64,000 nucleotides of DNA from Candidatus Thorarchaeota archaeon (GTDB lineage Archaea > Asgardarchaeota > Thorarchaeia > Thorarchaeales > Thorarchaeaceae): the NCBI GenBank assembly GCA_019057475.1, contig DXJO01000010.1, positions 293,460 through 357,459 of the forward strand. The letters are read 5' to 3'. The notes under the pieces are model-generated. The model did no database searches. It saw only the letters and a program-made list of their open reading frames with translations, and was not told the origin of the DNA. Shown here piece by piece: positions 46,067 to 55,944 of the stretch (the stretch's first letter is position 1; the number at the start of each line of letters is the position of its first letter). A program made the position numbers and the translations under genes.

Positions 46067-46843
46067 ATGACCGGCGCCTTGGCTGAATTCATGCCGGGGA
46101 AGCCAGTGATACTGCGAGTCTTTTTGTTGCGACGAAACGTGGGCGAGCATCTCTGCGGCATGTCATTTGAGCACGATGTTTCGGAGCAAACCACCTCAAT
46201 GCCCCCTCACATCAGAGCATGTGTCACACTTTTTGGCTCCAGAGAAAGCACCGCACATAGTCGTGCCTACACGCTCCAGCAGGATGGCTTGGTTTGGGTT
46301 TACATGTTCTTTGAGATGTTTGCAGTTGTGGTGTTAACAACTGAAGACGAGGACATCCCACGCCTCCGGAAGCGAATGCTTTCTCTTGGCAAGGCCTTTT
46401 CCAATTCGTTCGGACACCTAATAGCATCCTGGAGCGGCGACATGGACGATATCGAAGGAGTCGGTGCGCTTGTAGAACGATATATGCGTCTCGATCTAGA
46501 TCTTGGAAACGATATTCTGTCTAAGATTGAAAGTCTAGTCAACACTATTCTTGAGAGCTACGATGTAGCCTACGCCGGAGTCTTTGATGCGGGAGGAGAC
46601 CTGCTCTCGGGCGATATCCCGGAGAGTCATATCCCAAGCATCCAAGATGAGATAGCCGTCGCAGGAATCAATTCCGGAGTGGAGCTAATGCCACATGCAG
46701 TTGATATTCAAGGTCATAGTGTGCAGATGCTCAGGGTCAGCTCCCTATCAATTGCTGTAGCCGCATATCGTGACGAAAGCCGGATGGCAGCTGCAAAAGC
46801 AGTGAGCGAGATTGCACAAGCACTTCACGAAGCGATGGACTAA
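46067..46843 (+). CDS. Putative longin/roadblock-type two-domain protein
   Basis: C-terminal half IESLVNTILESYDVAYAGVFDAGGDLLSGDIPE...SLSIAVAAYRDESRMAAAKAVSEIAQAL has roadblock/LC7 character; N-terminal half resembles a longin-type alpha/beta domain. Confidence 0.45.
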   Translation: MTGALAEFMPGKPVILRVFLLRRNVGEHLCGMSFEHDVSEQTTSMPPHIRACVTLFGSRESTAHSRAYTLQQDGLVWVYMFFEMFAVVVLTTEDEDIPRLRKRMLSLGKAFSNSFGHLIASWSGDMDDIEGVGALVERYMRLDLDLGNDILSKIESLVNTILESYDVAYAGVFDAGGDLLSGDIPESHIPSIQDEIAVAGINSGVELMPHAVDIQGHSVQMLRVSSLSIAVAAYRDESRMAAAKAVSEIAQALHEAMD

Positions 46844-46888
46844 ATTACGCAATCGCTAAATGGTGACTGACCTTTTACGGATGTGTGA

Positions 46889-47563
46889 TTGCTGATGGAT
46901 TTGGCCACTGAAATCATTGCGACTGCCGAGAAGGACATAGAGCAAGCACTCTGGCAGAGTGTTCGAGATAATGATAACGACAAGGCATTGACTGTCTATC
47001 ACAAATCACGAATCAAACTAGTGTCACTGACCAACCTATCTGATGTGGAAGAGAGGGACCGGAACCGCGTTCTTGCTTACTGCCTAATGCGCATCGACGA
47101 CGCATTATTCTCCAAGGGTGATACTGCAGACGCCGTGAGTCGGACTCAAGAGGCAATGAGTATAGCGCAACGTTCCGAAGATGAGGTTCAAATTGCTAGA
47201 TGTCAGTTGGCGCTAGGTGCTCGGCTCATGAATCAGGGAAAGATCGCAGAGGCGGAGGAGCATTATCGCGGGATACTCACGACTCACATGGACAGTGAAA
47301 ATGAGGATTTAATCCAGGTGGTTGGGTGGACCCTAATAACGAGGGGCCATCTATTGAATGCTAAAAGCCTCCATGACCAAGCGCTCTTTGTACTTCTTGA
47401 TGCCGAGAATCGACTGAAGTCCATCGATAATTACGCGGGCATTGCCGCAGCGAACGAGCTCCTGGTGAAAGTGTACTCCAATCTTGGATGGTCAGAGGAT
47501 GCCCAGAAATATCGTCGAATGGCGATTAAGTACAAGGAGAAGGCAAAACGCGAACAGAGGTGA
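46889..47563 (+). CDS. TPR-like helical repeat protein
   Basis: DALFSKGDTADAVSRTQEAMSIAQRSEDEVQIARCQLALGARLMNQGKIAEAEEHYRGIL. Confidence 0.6.
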   Translation: MLMDLATEIIATAEKDIEQALWQSVRDNDNDKALTVYHKSRIKLVSLTNLSDVEERDRNRVLAYCLMRIDDALFSKGDTADAVSRTQEAMSIAQRSEDEVQIARCQLALGARLMNQGKIAEAEEHYRGILTTHMDSENEDLIQVVGWTLITRGHLLNAKSLHDQALFVLLDAENRLKSIDNYAGIAAANELLVKVYSNLGWSEDAQKYRRMAIKYKEKAKREQR

Positions 47564-47662
47564 GCGTTCTAGCAGAGCGGGCATTTCGCATCACTGTGCG
47601 AAACAAAGAAGTACTACGCGGCACCGGTAGGTTTTGTTAATGGACATGAGGTTCGTTATGCA

Positions 47663-48289
47663 ATGATTGTCGGCATCTGCGGTTCACCCAAGAAGGAACG
47701 TTCCAACACTCGATACCTGCTCGAGAAGGCGCTCGAAGCAGCTTCTGATATTCTTTCAGAGGGCAAGACTAAGCGCGCAACAACTGTTCTGCTTAACATA
47801 AGTGACTTCGAGATCCGACACTGTACAGGATGTGACACTTGTGTGAGAAAGAAGCCCTGCCCTGAGAGTGAACACGACGACATGCCCAAGATTGAGGAGA
47901 AGCTGCTCAAGGCGGATGGAATCATCATCGCTGCTCCGTCATACTTCACTGCTGTCCCTGGCGTGCTGAAGGACTTCATAGACCGCTCGAGACCGATGAA
48001 GATGTTGGACCATCAGCTGAAAGACAAGCTCTTCGGTGCTATCACCTATGCTGGTCTTCGGTATGGTGGACAAGAGCACGTGATTGACTACCTCAATAGA
48101 TACGCTCTAGGACAGGGGATGATTGTCATTGGAGCAGTGGGGAGTCCGGTAAGAGATGGAACCTTCGGGTCGGGAAGTATGCAGACGGATGAGGGTGAAT
48201 GGAGGTCCGCAAAGAAGGACCAGCTGGCAGTTGAGGGTAGCCAGCAGCTTGGTCGTCGAATGGCTGAGCTTGTCAAGAAATTGAAGTAA
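47663..48289 (+). CDS. NADPH-dependent FMN reductase/iron-sulfur flavoprotein family
   Basis: MIVGICGSPKKERSNTRYLLEKALE; CTGCDTCVRKKPCPESEHDDMPKIEEKLLKADGIIIAAPSYFTAVPGVLKDFIDRS. Confidence 0.88.
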   Translation: MIVGICGSPKKERSNTRYLLEKALEAASDILSEGKTKRATTVLLNISDFEIRHCTGCDTCVRKKPCPESEHDDMPKIEEKLLKADGIIIAAPSYFTAVPGVLKDFIDRSRPMKMLDHQLKDKLFGAITYAGLRYGGQEHVIDYLNRYALGQGMIVIGAVGSPVRDGTFGSGSMQTDEGEWRSAKKDQLAVEGSQQLGRRMAELVKKLK

Positions 48290-48303
48290 AGCGAGGGATT
48301 GTC

Positions 48304-48867
48304 ATGGTGAAACCAGACACAGGCGGTAAGGTTCAAGTATACACCGGCAATGGCAAGGGCAAGACGACTTGCGCGTTAGGCCTTGGCATAAGAGCAGCGG
48401 GTCACGGACTTGAAGTGCTCATGATTAATTTCATGAAAGCGAAGGTCGCCGAAAGGAGCGGAACAAACGAGGTAAATTACGGAGAATTCAAAACTATCGA
48501 GCAGATTCCGAACTTCACAATCATCCCTGTCGGTCGCGAAACCTTTGTCGACAAGGATAATCCTGACCCTGTAGATATAGAGATGGCCCAAAATGGCTTG
48601 AAGATGGCGCAGGACGCGCTTGCAGAACACAAGTGTGATGTCTTGATTCTCGATGAGATCAACGTGGCAGTGGAGTGGAACTTGATTTCCTTGGATGAAC
48701 AGTTGGGCTTAATTAAGATAAAACCCGCGGATGTCGAGGTCATCATGACTGGTCGTTATGCCAGCGAAGAAATTATTGAGGCTGCAGATTTGGTCACCGA
48801 GATGAAAGAAGTCAAACACTACTTTGAAACGGAGAAAATTTACGCTCGGAGAGGATTCGAGTTCTAG
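48304..48867 (+). CDS. Cob(I)yrinic acid a,c-diamide adenosyltransferase (CobA/CobO/BtuR type)
   Basis: KVQVYTGNGKGKTTCALGLGIRAAGHGLEVLMINFMKA; DVLILDEINVAVEWNLISLDE; VIMTGRYASEEIIEAADLVTEMKEVKH. Confidence 0.92.
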   Translation: MVKPDTGGKVQVYTGNGKGKTTCALGLGIRAAGHGLEVLMINFMKAKVAERSGTNEVNYGEFKTIEQIPNFTIIPVGRETFVDKDNPDPVDIEMAQNGLKMAQDALAEHKCDVLILDEINVAVEWNLISLDEQLGLIKIKPADVEVIMTGRYASEEIIEAADLVTEMKEVKHYFETEKIYARRGFEF

Positions 48868-48921
48868 TCCAAGAAGGGCACTGGAGTCGCCTGCATCCCT
48901 TGCAGAATCGAACAGTTAATA

Positions 48922-50625
48922 TTGTGTTTGAAAGAGCTGGTGTTTGTTAAGGAGGATAACCTAGTGGGTGACCAGGGTTCCATTAAGAAAGCGAAGAAAA
49001 GCTGGGAATCAAGTAAGCTCTCCAACCAGAAGCAGTGGCGAGATGAGTTTGTCACGACCTCAAGCAAGCCTGTTAAGGTGATTTACACTCCACTAGACAT
49101 TCCTGACCTCGATTACATGCGGGACCTAGGATTTCCCAGTCAGTATCCGTACACCCGCGGCGTGCAGCCTTCGATGTATCGGGGTCGCATTTGGACAATG
49201 CGGCAGTTTGCTGGGATGGGCAGCGCAGAGGAAACGAACCAACGTTTCAAATTCTTGCTCGATCATGGTCAGACAGGACTGAGTGTAGCTTTTCATCTGC
49301 CAACAATCTATGGACGGGACTCTGACCACCCATATGCGCTTGGTGAGGTTGGAAAGCTTGGTGTTGCCATTGACACGCTACGGGATATGGAGATACTACT
49401 TGATGGACTTCCTCTTGATAAGGTCACAACTTCAATGACGATCAACGCTCCTGCTTCGATACTTCTCGCCATGTACATGATTACCGCTCAGAAACAGGGA
49501 GTTGCTCCGACTCAGATTGGAGGGACTATTCAAAACGATATTCTAAAGGAGTACATGGCCCAAAAATCATACATCTACAGCCCTGAGCCATCAATGAGAA
49601 TCATCACAGACATCATGGGCTATTGCGCGAAAAACATCCCCCGTTGGAACACCATCTCCATCTCCGGCTATCACATTCGGGAGGCTGGTTCGACCGCGAC
49701 TCAGGAGCTTGCATTCACATTAGCCAACGGATTGACGTACGTACAAGCAGGCATTGATGCGGGACTGGATGTGGACGTCTTCGCTCCCCGTTTATCATTC
49801 TTCTTCAATTCACATAATGACATATTCGAGGAGGTCGCGAAGTTCCGAGCCGCACGCCGCATCTGGGCGCGCGAGATGAAGGAACGGTTCAAGGCGAAGA
49901 AGTCAAGGTCTCTTTGGATGCGATTCCACACTCAAACTGCTGGCTGTTCACTAACTGCTCAGCAGCCAATTGTCAATGTTGTGCGTACAGCGTATCAGGC
50001 CCTCGCGGCAGTTCTTGGAGGTACTCAGTCTCTTCACACAAACAGCATGGACGAAGCTTTCTGTTTGCCAACAGAAGATGCAGTCCGTGTGGCGCTCAGG
50101 ACTCAGCAGGTCATCGCGCATGAAAGTGGAGCGGCCAACACGATAGACCCACTTGCGGGCTCGTACTATATCGAATCGTTGACCAACGAAATGGAGGAGG
50201 AGGCCTACAAGTACTTCGATCGGTTCGATGCCATGGGCGGTGTTATCCCCGCCATCGAGAAGGGATTCCCGCAGAGGGAGATAGCCAACGCATCGTATAA
50301 GTACCAACGCGAGATCGAAGCCAACAAAAGGATAATAGTAGGTGTCAATGACTTCGTTCTTGAGGGTGAAGAGATCACAATCCCGGTGCTCAAGATAGAC
50401 CCTGAGATTGAGAGAAAGCAGGTGGAACGTACTCAGAGAATCCGGAGAGAGCGTGACAAGAAGAAGTTCGAGGAAGCTCTCAATGCACTTAGAAAGGCCT
50501 CCGAGGGAGCAGACAATGTTATGCCCCATATCGTCAATGCGGTGAAGGCCTATGCCACTGTGGGTGAGATATGTGATGTATGGCGGGACATCTGGGGCGA
50601 ATGGGAAGAACCGAAGATCTACTAG
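48922..50625 (+). CDS. Methylmalonyl-CoA mutase-family large subunit (acyl-CoA mutase)
   Basis: [49 protein letters not shown]...[75 protein letters not shown]. Start uncertain (possibly GTG near 48964). Confidence 0.92.
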   Translation: MCLKELVFVKEDNLVGDQGSIKKAKKSWESSKLSNQKQWRDEFVTTSSKPVKVIYTPLDIPDLDYMRDLGFPSQYPYTRGVQPSMYRGRIWTMRQFAGMGSAEETNQRFKFLLDHGQTGLSVAFHLPTIYGRDSDHPYALGEVGKLGVAIDTLRDMEILLDGLPLDKVTTSMTINAPASILLAMYMITAQKQGVAPTQIGGTIQNDILKEYMAQKSYIYSPEPSMRIITDIMGYCAKNIPRWNTISISGYHIREAGSTATQELAFTLANGLTYVQAGIDAGLDVDVFAPRLSFFFNSHNDIFEEVAKFRAARRIWAREMKERFKAKKSRSLWMRFHTQTAGCSLTAQQPIVNVVRTAYQALAAVLGGTQSLHTNSMDEAFCLPTEDAVRVALRTQQVIAHESGAANTIDPLAGSYYIESLTNEMEEEAYKYFDRFDAMGGVIPAIEKGFPQREIANASYKYQREIEANKRIIVGVNDFVLEGEEITIPVLKIDPEIERKQVERTQRIRRERDKKKFEEALNALRKASEGADNVMPHIVNAVKAYATVGEICDVWRDIWGEWEEPKIY

Positions 50626-50655
50626 GTGCGAGAGAACATCAGAGCACAGCTCTCA

Positions 50656-52020
50656 TCATTCTGCCTTGTTGAGTTCATCATGTGCTTGGGATATCATGGT
50701 TTCCTCATCTTCGGAGTTGAGCACTAACCCCTCGACGGGCTCCTCGGGAGATTCCGCAGCTGCAGTTTCCATAACATCGTCAAGTGCTCTGACTGATGGA
50801 GTCAGCAAAGCGGCAGTTCCTAGCACGATTGTCGCCACTCCTGAGGCAATAAACCAAATCGGAACGCCGTAAGCATCTGCCACGGGCCCAGCAATAACTA
50901 ATCCAATGGGCATCATCGCAGTGGATCCACTAACAACAAGCGCAAACACTCTTCCTTGCTTATCAGCTGGGATCGTTGATTGCAGCAATGCAAGGATGGA
51001 TCCATTCACAATAGTACCAAGACTCGCCACGAGGAAGAACAGAGCTGTTGCCTGGAAAAATGCATCTGGCGGCATCAGACCAATCAGCAGATCCAAGATT
51101 CCAATCACGATTAGTGCGATAAGTGCTGTAAAAGTCCGCCTTCTACCACCTCCCCAAATGCCAAGGAGTATTCCCGAGAGCACCATTCCTATAGCACTTG
51201 CTGACTGGATTATTGCCAGATATGTTGCATCGCCGTGGAAATGGTTGGTGACAAGAATGGGGATCAGGGTGGATGCGGGCCCTCCCACCAAGTTTAGGAA
51301 CATCGCCATCACGACAATTAGTAGTATTCCCCGTGTTTTCCTCAGGAAGCGGAAACCATCCATCATGTCACCGAGAACAGATTTTTCCTCTAATAGGCTC
51401 GTTCGCTCAGGCTGAGGGACATGAACGGCTGCAAGAGCGCCTATCGCAATGATAGCAGTTGCCACATCTATCATCAGGATTGTACTCATCGGAAGCAGAA
51501 TCAGAACAAGCGCTCCAAGCGGCGGCGCGAGTATGCCCGCTGCTCCTTGGAGTGTGTGGTTCATGCCCCCAATGCGCAATAGGTGCTCTTTGGGGACCAT
51601 CAGACTGGTTGACGCCAGCATCGCCGGCCAGTGGAATGCACCTGCGGCTGAACCAATGAGCATGGCCAGATAGATATGCCAGATCTCTATAGTCCCAAAG
51701 TGGAACGTGGCCACCAGGAAGAGAATGCTTAGGGCGATAATCATGTCTGCAGCAATCATAGTTCTGCGTCTATTCCATCGGTCCACATACGACCCTGCAA
51801 AGGGTGCGATCAAGACCTGTGGCAACAATGCCATTATCGTGGCGATGGCGAGCACAGTAGCGGAGCCGGTTTGAAGTGTCAAATACCAGACAATAGTGAA
51901 TCGTACGAGTCGACTCCCGAACAAAGATACGGCCTGACCGCTCCACAAGATGGCAAAAGGACGCAATGACTTGGTGGTTTCATCCTTTGGCGGCTCAGAC
52001 AACATCGTACTGAATTTCAT
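50656..52020 (-). CDS. MFS transporter
   Basis: Multi-TM; FAILWSGQAVSLFGSRLVRFTIVWYLTLQTGSATVLAIATIMALLPQVLIAPFAGSYVDRWNRRRTMI. Confidence 0.9.
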   Translation of the reverse strand: MKFSTMLSEPPKDETTKSLRPFAILWSGQAVSLFGSRLVRFTIVWYLTLQTGSATVLAIATIMALLPQVLIAPFAGSYVDRWNRRRTMIAADMIIALSILFLVATFHFGTIEIWHIYLAMLIGSAAGAFHWPAMLASTSLMVPKEHLLRIGGMNHTLQGAAGILAPPLGALVLILLPMSTILMIDVATAIIAIGALAAVHVPQPERTSLLEEKSVLGDMMDGFRFLRKTRGILLIVVMAMFLNLVGGPASTLIPILVTNHFHGDATYLAIIQSASAIGMVLSGILLGIWGGGRRRTFTALIALIVIGILDLLIGLMPPDAFFQATALFFLVASLGTIVNGSILALLQSTIPADKQGRVFALVVSGSTAMMPIGLVIAGPVADAYGVPIWFIASGVATIVLGTAALLTPSVRALDDVMETAAAESPEEPVEGLVLNSEDEETMISQAHDELNKAE

Positions 52021-52606
52021 GTCAATGGTGAGATATATTGCAGCTGGTTTGGGAATAAACTAGCAATTGGACTTACTCTCGCCGGAATCCTTCACCACAC
52101 TGACCTTCAACTGCCAGCAGTCGATGCAAGGTCTGCGGCCAACATACACCGTTGCCCGAAACTTGTACAATCATGGACATCAATGTCCTTGACTGATGTT
52201 CGGTTCCTGATTCATTGAGGTCTGCTCTGCAGGTCCTACTGGATCTGCGACAAGTCTCACGTCCTCTCCACAGGCGTTTTCTATCTCCGTCCAACTGGCG
52301 GCGACCAAATTGCATGCACGCCCTAGCAATCTGCATTGAACGTCCACACTACTTAATCCTGAGCAGTACGTTATAAGCATCTACAAAATGCCCAAGATCG
52401 TACAAGTTCTTGGCAGCTGTTGCATATCCTCCTTCCATAGCAGTCAATTGTAGAACACGTTTCGCAGGACATTTTCTTATCCTTCAGCAATAGACAAGAT
52501 TAGTTCTATGCTGTATACTCCTTGTGCGGCGAATCATCCACAAGAGCTGCTACATCTCAAACCCTCTGCATTCCTAGGTGGAACTGACAATGATCGTAGG
52601 ACAAGA

Positions 52607-52642
52607 GGGGAGAACCCGGCTCAGACACGCCGGGCTCTCTTC
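52607..52642. terminator. Intergenic hairpin downstream of the minus-strand surface protein gene
   Basis: gagaacccggc-tcagacac-gccgggctctc near-perfect stem. Confidence 0.4.
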
Positions 52643-52689
52643 AAGATTACGTTCTTCTTGATTAGATACGACAGGTTTGCATTAACAGG

Positions 52690-53976
52690 CTAAGTTCTCC
52701 TCTTCCGCATGTATACAACAATCACAATAAGAATAACGGCTCCTCCAATTCCTATTGCTATTAGCAGAGTGTAATCTGGGACTTCAGAAGGTGGCGCCGA
52801 GTCCTCAAATGCGACCAGTATCCCGTTGACTGGACCCGTGTCAGCACTTCGCATGAAACCAGCCACCGCAAATCCACCGGCAGCAAGCTCGACCAAAGCG
52901 TGTCCTTTGTCCAGGTATTCGCCACCAAAGGCCTTTTGCCATTGCAGCACTCCATCGCTGTCTGTACGCCCCAGCCAGACATCGGAGCCCCCTGCACCGA
53001 ACGCATAAGTGCCGCTTGTGAGCGCAAAGCCACCATCACTACATTCCACTACGTCAAGGCCGCCAGGGGCGCTCATCATCCCTGCGAATCCGGTCGTGTG
53101 ATTGTATAGCTGGTTCCAGAGTTCATTTCCATCTCCATCTACCCGCACAAGCCACCCGCCTGCAGAGTCTTCGAAGGAAGACGTGCCGGCTGCGATTGCA
53201 AAGCCTCCTGTACTCACCTCGATTACGGAGTAGCCCATGTCGTAATCGGTACCGCCAAATGTACGGTTCCATAATTCGTTCCCATCTGCGTCCGCCCTAA
53301 TCAACCAGACGTCACTATCTCCCGCTCCGAGACCTTCTGTATATCCGGCTAAAATGAAGTGTCCACCACTAACTTCTGCAACTGAGAGGATTCCCGAAGT
53401 TTCATATTCATCTGCTGAGGCCGTAATGAAGGTCTTGTTCCAGAGCTGGTTCCCGCTGCTATCCAGCTTCAGCAGAAAACTACCATCGCCATGTCCTACA
53501 ACTACAAACTCCCCGTTGCTGCATTCAATTACACAAAATGCATCTGTACTAGCGCCCCCCATCGTGAATGTACTGTTCCAGACCATAACCCCCGAGGCAT
53601 CTGTGCGAATCATCCATGCATCATGCGTAGCAGTCCGTCCAGCGATGAGGTATCCTCCTGTACTCACTTCAACTAAGCTGTAGCCTAGGTCGGAACCTAG
53701 ACCCGGTGAATCGTAAGTCTTATTCCAGATCATCTCGCCATCCGAGTTCGTCCGTGTCAACCATGCAGAGCATTCTCCTGAGCTTGTATTCCCGAGCCGC
53801 CCGAGCAGAGCAAAGCCGCCATCGCTTAGCTGAACTACATCATATAACTCGTCGGTCCCGTCTCCTCCATATTCCTGATACCATAGCTCATCGGCTGCGT
53901 AGACCGGCAATGCAGAAGCCAACATAATCGCAAATGACACCACTAAAGCTTGAAGGATTCTTCTTCTTCTCAACAT
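52690..53976 (-). CDS. Secreted beta-propeller-type repeat protein with C-terminal TM anchor
   Basis: ~52-aa repeats (WYQEYGGDGTDELYDVVQLSDGGFALLGR / WNRTFGGTDYDMGYSVIEVSTGGFAIA...), signal peptide, C-terminal LLIAIGIGGAVILIVIVVYMRKRR. Confidence 0.75.
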   Translation of the reverse strand: MLRRRRILQALVVSFAIMLASALPVYAADELWYQEYGGDGTDELYDVVQLSDGGFALLGRLGNTSSGECSAWLTRTNSDGEMIWNKTYDSPGLGSDLGYSLVEVSTGGYLIAGRTATHDAWMIRTDASGVMVWNSTFTMGGASTDAFCVIECSNGEFVVVGHGDGSFLLKLDSSGNQLWNKTFITASADEYETSGILSVAEVSGGHFILAGYTEGLGAGDSDVWLIRADADGNELWNRTFGGTDYDMGYSVIEVSTGGFAIAAGTSSFEDSAGGWLVRVDGDGNELWNQLYNHTTGFAGMMSAPGGLDVVECSDGGFALTSGTYAFGAGGSDVWLGRTDSDGVLQWQKAFGGEYLDKGHALVELAAGGFAVAGFMRSADTGPVNGILVAFEDSAPPSEVPDYTLLIAIGIGGAVILIVIVVYMRKRRT

Positions 53977-54359
53977 TCAACACATCCTGAGTTCGATTCG
54001 GGCCTTGCGAATGCTCCAGTGATGATCTGGGATGTTGTTGAATTCAATGCAATTGATGGGTGCTTGGCTTTTCTTTGAAGTCATGGTACTCCTGGCATTT
54101 GACGATTCCAATCAGTCTGATTCCCATGGCCGCGAATACGTGTTCTTATCAATTCACGCAATCCCAGAAAAGGCTTTCGAGAAGTTGCTCATCTTGGAAA
54201 CTGTCCCCTGCAGCAGACGCTTTTGCATCGATGCATACTTGCTCAATTGTTCACCAATCTGCCCCATAGTCGATGCCTATTTATTAGGGAGATTTCCTGC
54301 GAGTATCGCTTTCGACAATCCACTCCTCGGCCCTGCCGCTGAGAACGGAGGACTAACGA

Positions 54360-55880
54360 TTGGCAGAGTACAATAAGGTCACGGATGAAGTTGTGAAGAA
54401 ACTGGTCGCAATCTGTGGTGAGAAATACGTCACGGACAGCGAACCACTACGTTACAGCTATATGGCAAGAGGCATCATGGGACTGGAGGCCGTTCTTCCT
54501 GAGGTCGTAATCAGACCTGCAAATACTGAGGAAGTCCGGAAGATCCTCATGATTGCCAACGATAGCCTGAGCCCTGTCACTCCCGCTGCAGGCGGTCTAA
54601 GTGGGGGCTTTGCGTTGCCGGCAATTGAGCCGGGCGGCATTTTGATGGACATGACACGGATGGACAAGATGGAGGTTGACACAGAGAACCGAGTCATGAT
54701 AGTTGAGCCTGGCGTGAGATGTGGTGACGCTTGGCGTATCTTCAAGAAGCGATGGCCCGATTGGGCACCACCAATTCCTGACGGAGCACCACCCGGGGCT
54801 ACCATTCTGGGCGATGCCATAGAGCGTGGCTTTTCTCTGGTGACCGGAAGGTACGGACCGCAGGCTGATATGATCATGGGTCTTGAGATAGTCTTGCCAA
54901 GTGGTGAGATATTCAGGACCGGTTCATGGGCGCTTGATGGCGCGAAGGCGTTCTACAGGTGGGGTGTAGGTCCGAACCCAGACGGCCTGTTCCTTGGTTC
55001 TCAGGGTTCGATGGGCATCATCACCAAAGCTGCAGTGAAGATTGTACCTCATCCTCATTTCAAAACGATCGTAGCTTATGGTGGCGACAGCTGGGAACAC
55101 ATTATTGAGCCAGCATGGGAGATTGGCAAATACGAGATGGGGATATCCGATAATACAGTCATGGTCCAAGGAGGCAACTGGCCCCTTGTAATGACCCGCT
55201 GGCCCAAGAGCAACGTACCGCTCGATTACAAATTCTACGAGAAGATTGGCATTGACGAGTACTGGATGAACTCAGAGGTGTGGGCGCATTCCCAGGAAGA
55301 GCTTGATTTCACGCTGAAGCGGATTGACGAGATATACAAGGACTATGAGGTCAAGAAGAAGACAATATGCAAACAGCAGCAATTGCATCCGAAGCAGATC
55401 GCGTCAAGGCTCAAGAAACCGAATCTGATTGCAGTTCCATACGGCCTGTACGAGGCTGGATTCTTGTTTGTGACTGTGTATACACCTTGGCTGGAGTCCA
55501 GCAGGTGTGCCGAGATGTACTGCCAAAAGATGGAGGAACATGGCTTTCCGCCTGTCATGTGGGTTGCATCAATAGACCATGCAAGGCAAGCCATAGTCAT
55601 GCCAATACTTTGCTTTGATAGCACAGAGAAGGGAGTACTCGATAGGATTAGGAAATGGAATATTGAAACAACGGAACTTGTGCTCGATAATGGCTGGTTG
55701 AACTACCGACCAGACCCGTTCGTGCATGCTCCCATGACATTCAGCAAGTCGAAGGACTACTACCGGATGCTCGTGAAGTTCAGAAAAGTACTCGACCCGA
55801 ATCTCATCTTACATCCCGGGCGATTGGCCATTCCTTGGGCGTCTGTTACAGATAGTCCAAGTCCACTGGAGGATGAGTAG
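54360..55880 (+). CDS. FAD-binding oxidase/dehydrogenase (GlcD-like)
   Basis: PEVVIRPANTEEVRKILMIANDSLSPVTPAAGGLSGGFALPAIEPGGILMDMTRMDKMEVDTENRVMIVEPGV; LFLGSQGSMGIITKAAVKI. Confidence 0.88.
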   Translation: MAEYNKVTDEVVKKLVAICGEKYVTDSEPLRYSYMARGIMGLEAVLPEVVIRPANTEEVRKILMIANDSLSPVTPAAGGLSGGFALPAIEPGGILMDMTRMDKMEVDTENRVMIVEPGVRCGDAWRIFKKRWPDWAPPIPDGAPPGATILGDAIERGFSLVTGRYGPQADMIMGLEIVLPSGEIFRTGSWALDGAKAFYRWGVGPNPDGLFLGSQGSMGIITKAAVKIVPHPHFKTIVAYGGDSWEHIIEPAWEIGKYEMGISDNTVMVQGGNWPLVMTRWPKSNVPLDYKFYEKIGIDEYWMNSEVWAHSQEELDFTLKRIDEIYKDYEVKKKTICKQQQLHPKQIASRLKKPNLIAVPYGLYEAGFLFVTVYTPWLESSRCAEMYCQKMEEHGFPPVMWVASIDHARQAIVMPILCFDSTEKGVLDRIRKWNIETTELVLDNGWLNYRPDPFVHAPMTFSKSKDYYRMLVKFRKVLDPNLILHPGRLAIPWASVTDSPSPLEDE

Positions 55881-55944
55881 GAAATGAAAGCACATCCACA
55901 ACAAAAGTTTCAAAACATAACCTACACAAGGAGGCAAGATTCCA

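Noticed and set aside
49951-50529. 192-aa minus-strand ORF inside the acyl-CoA mutase gene
   Set aside because: Antisense to highly conserved mutase sequence; no coherent domain features.
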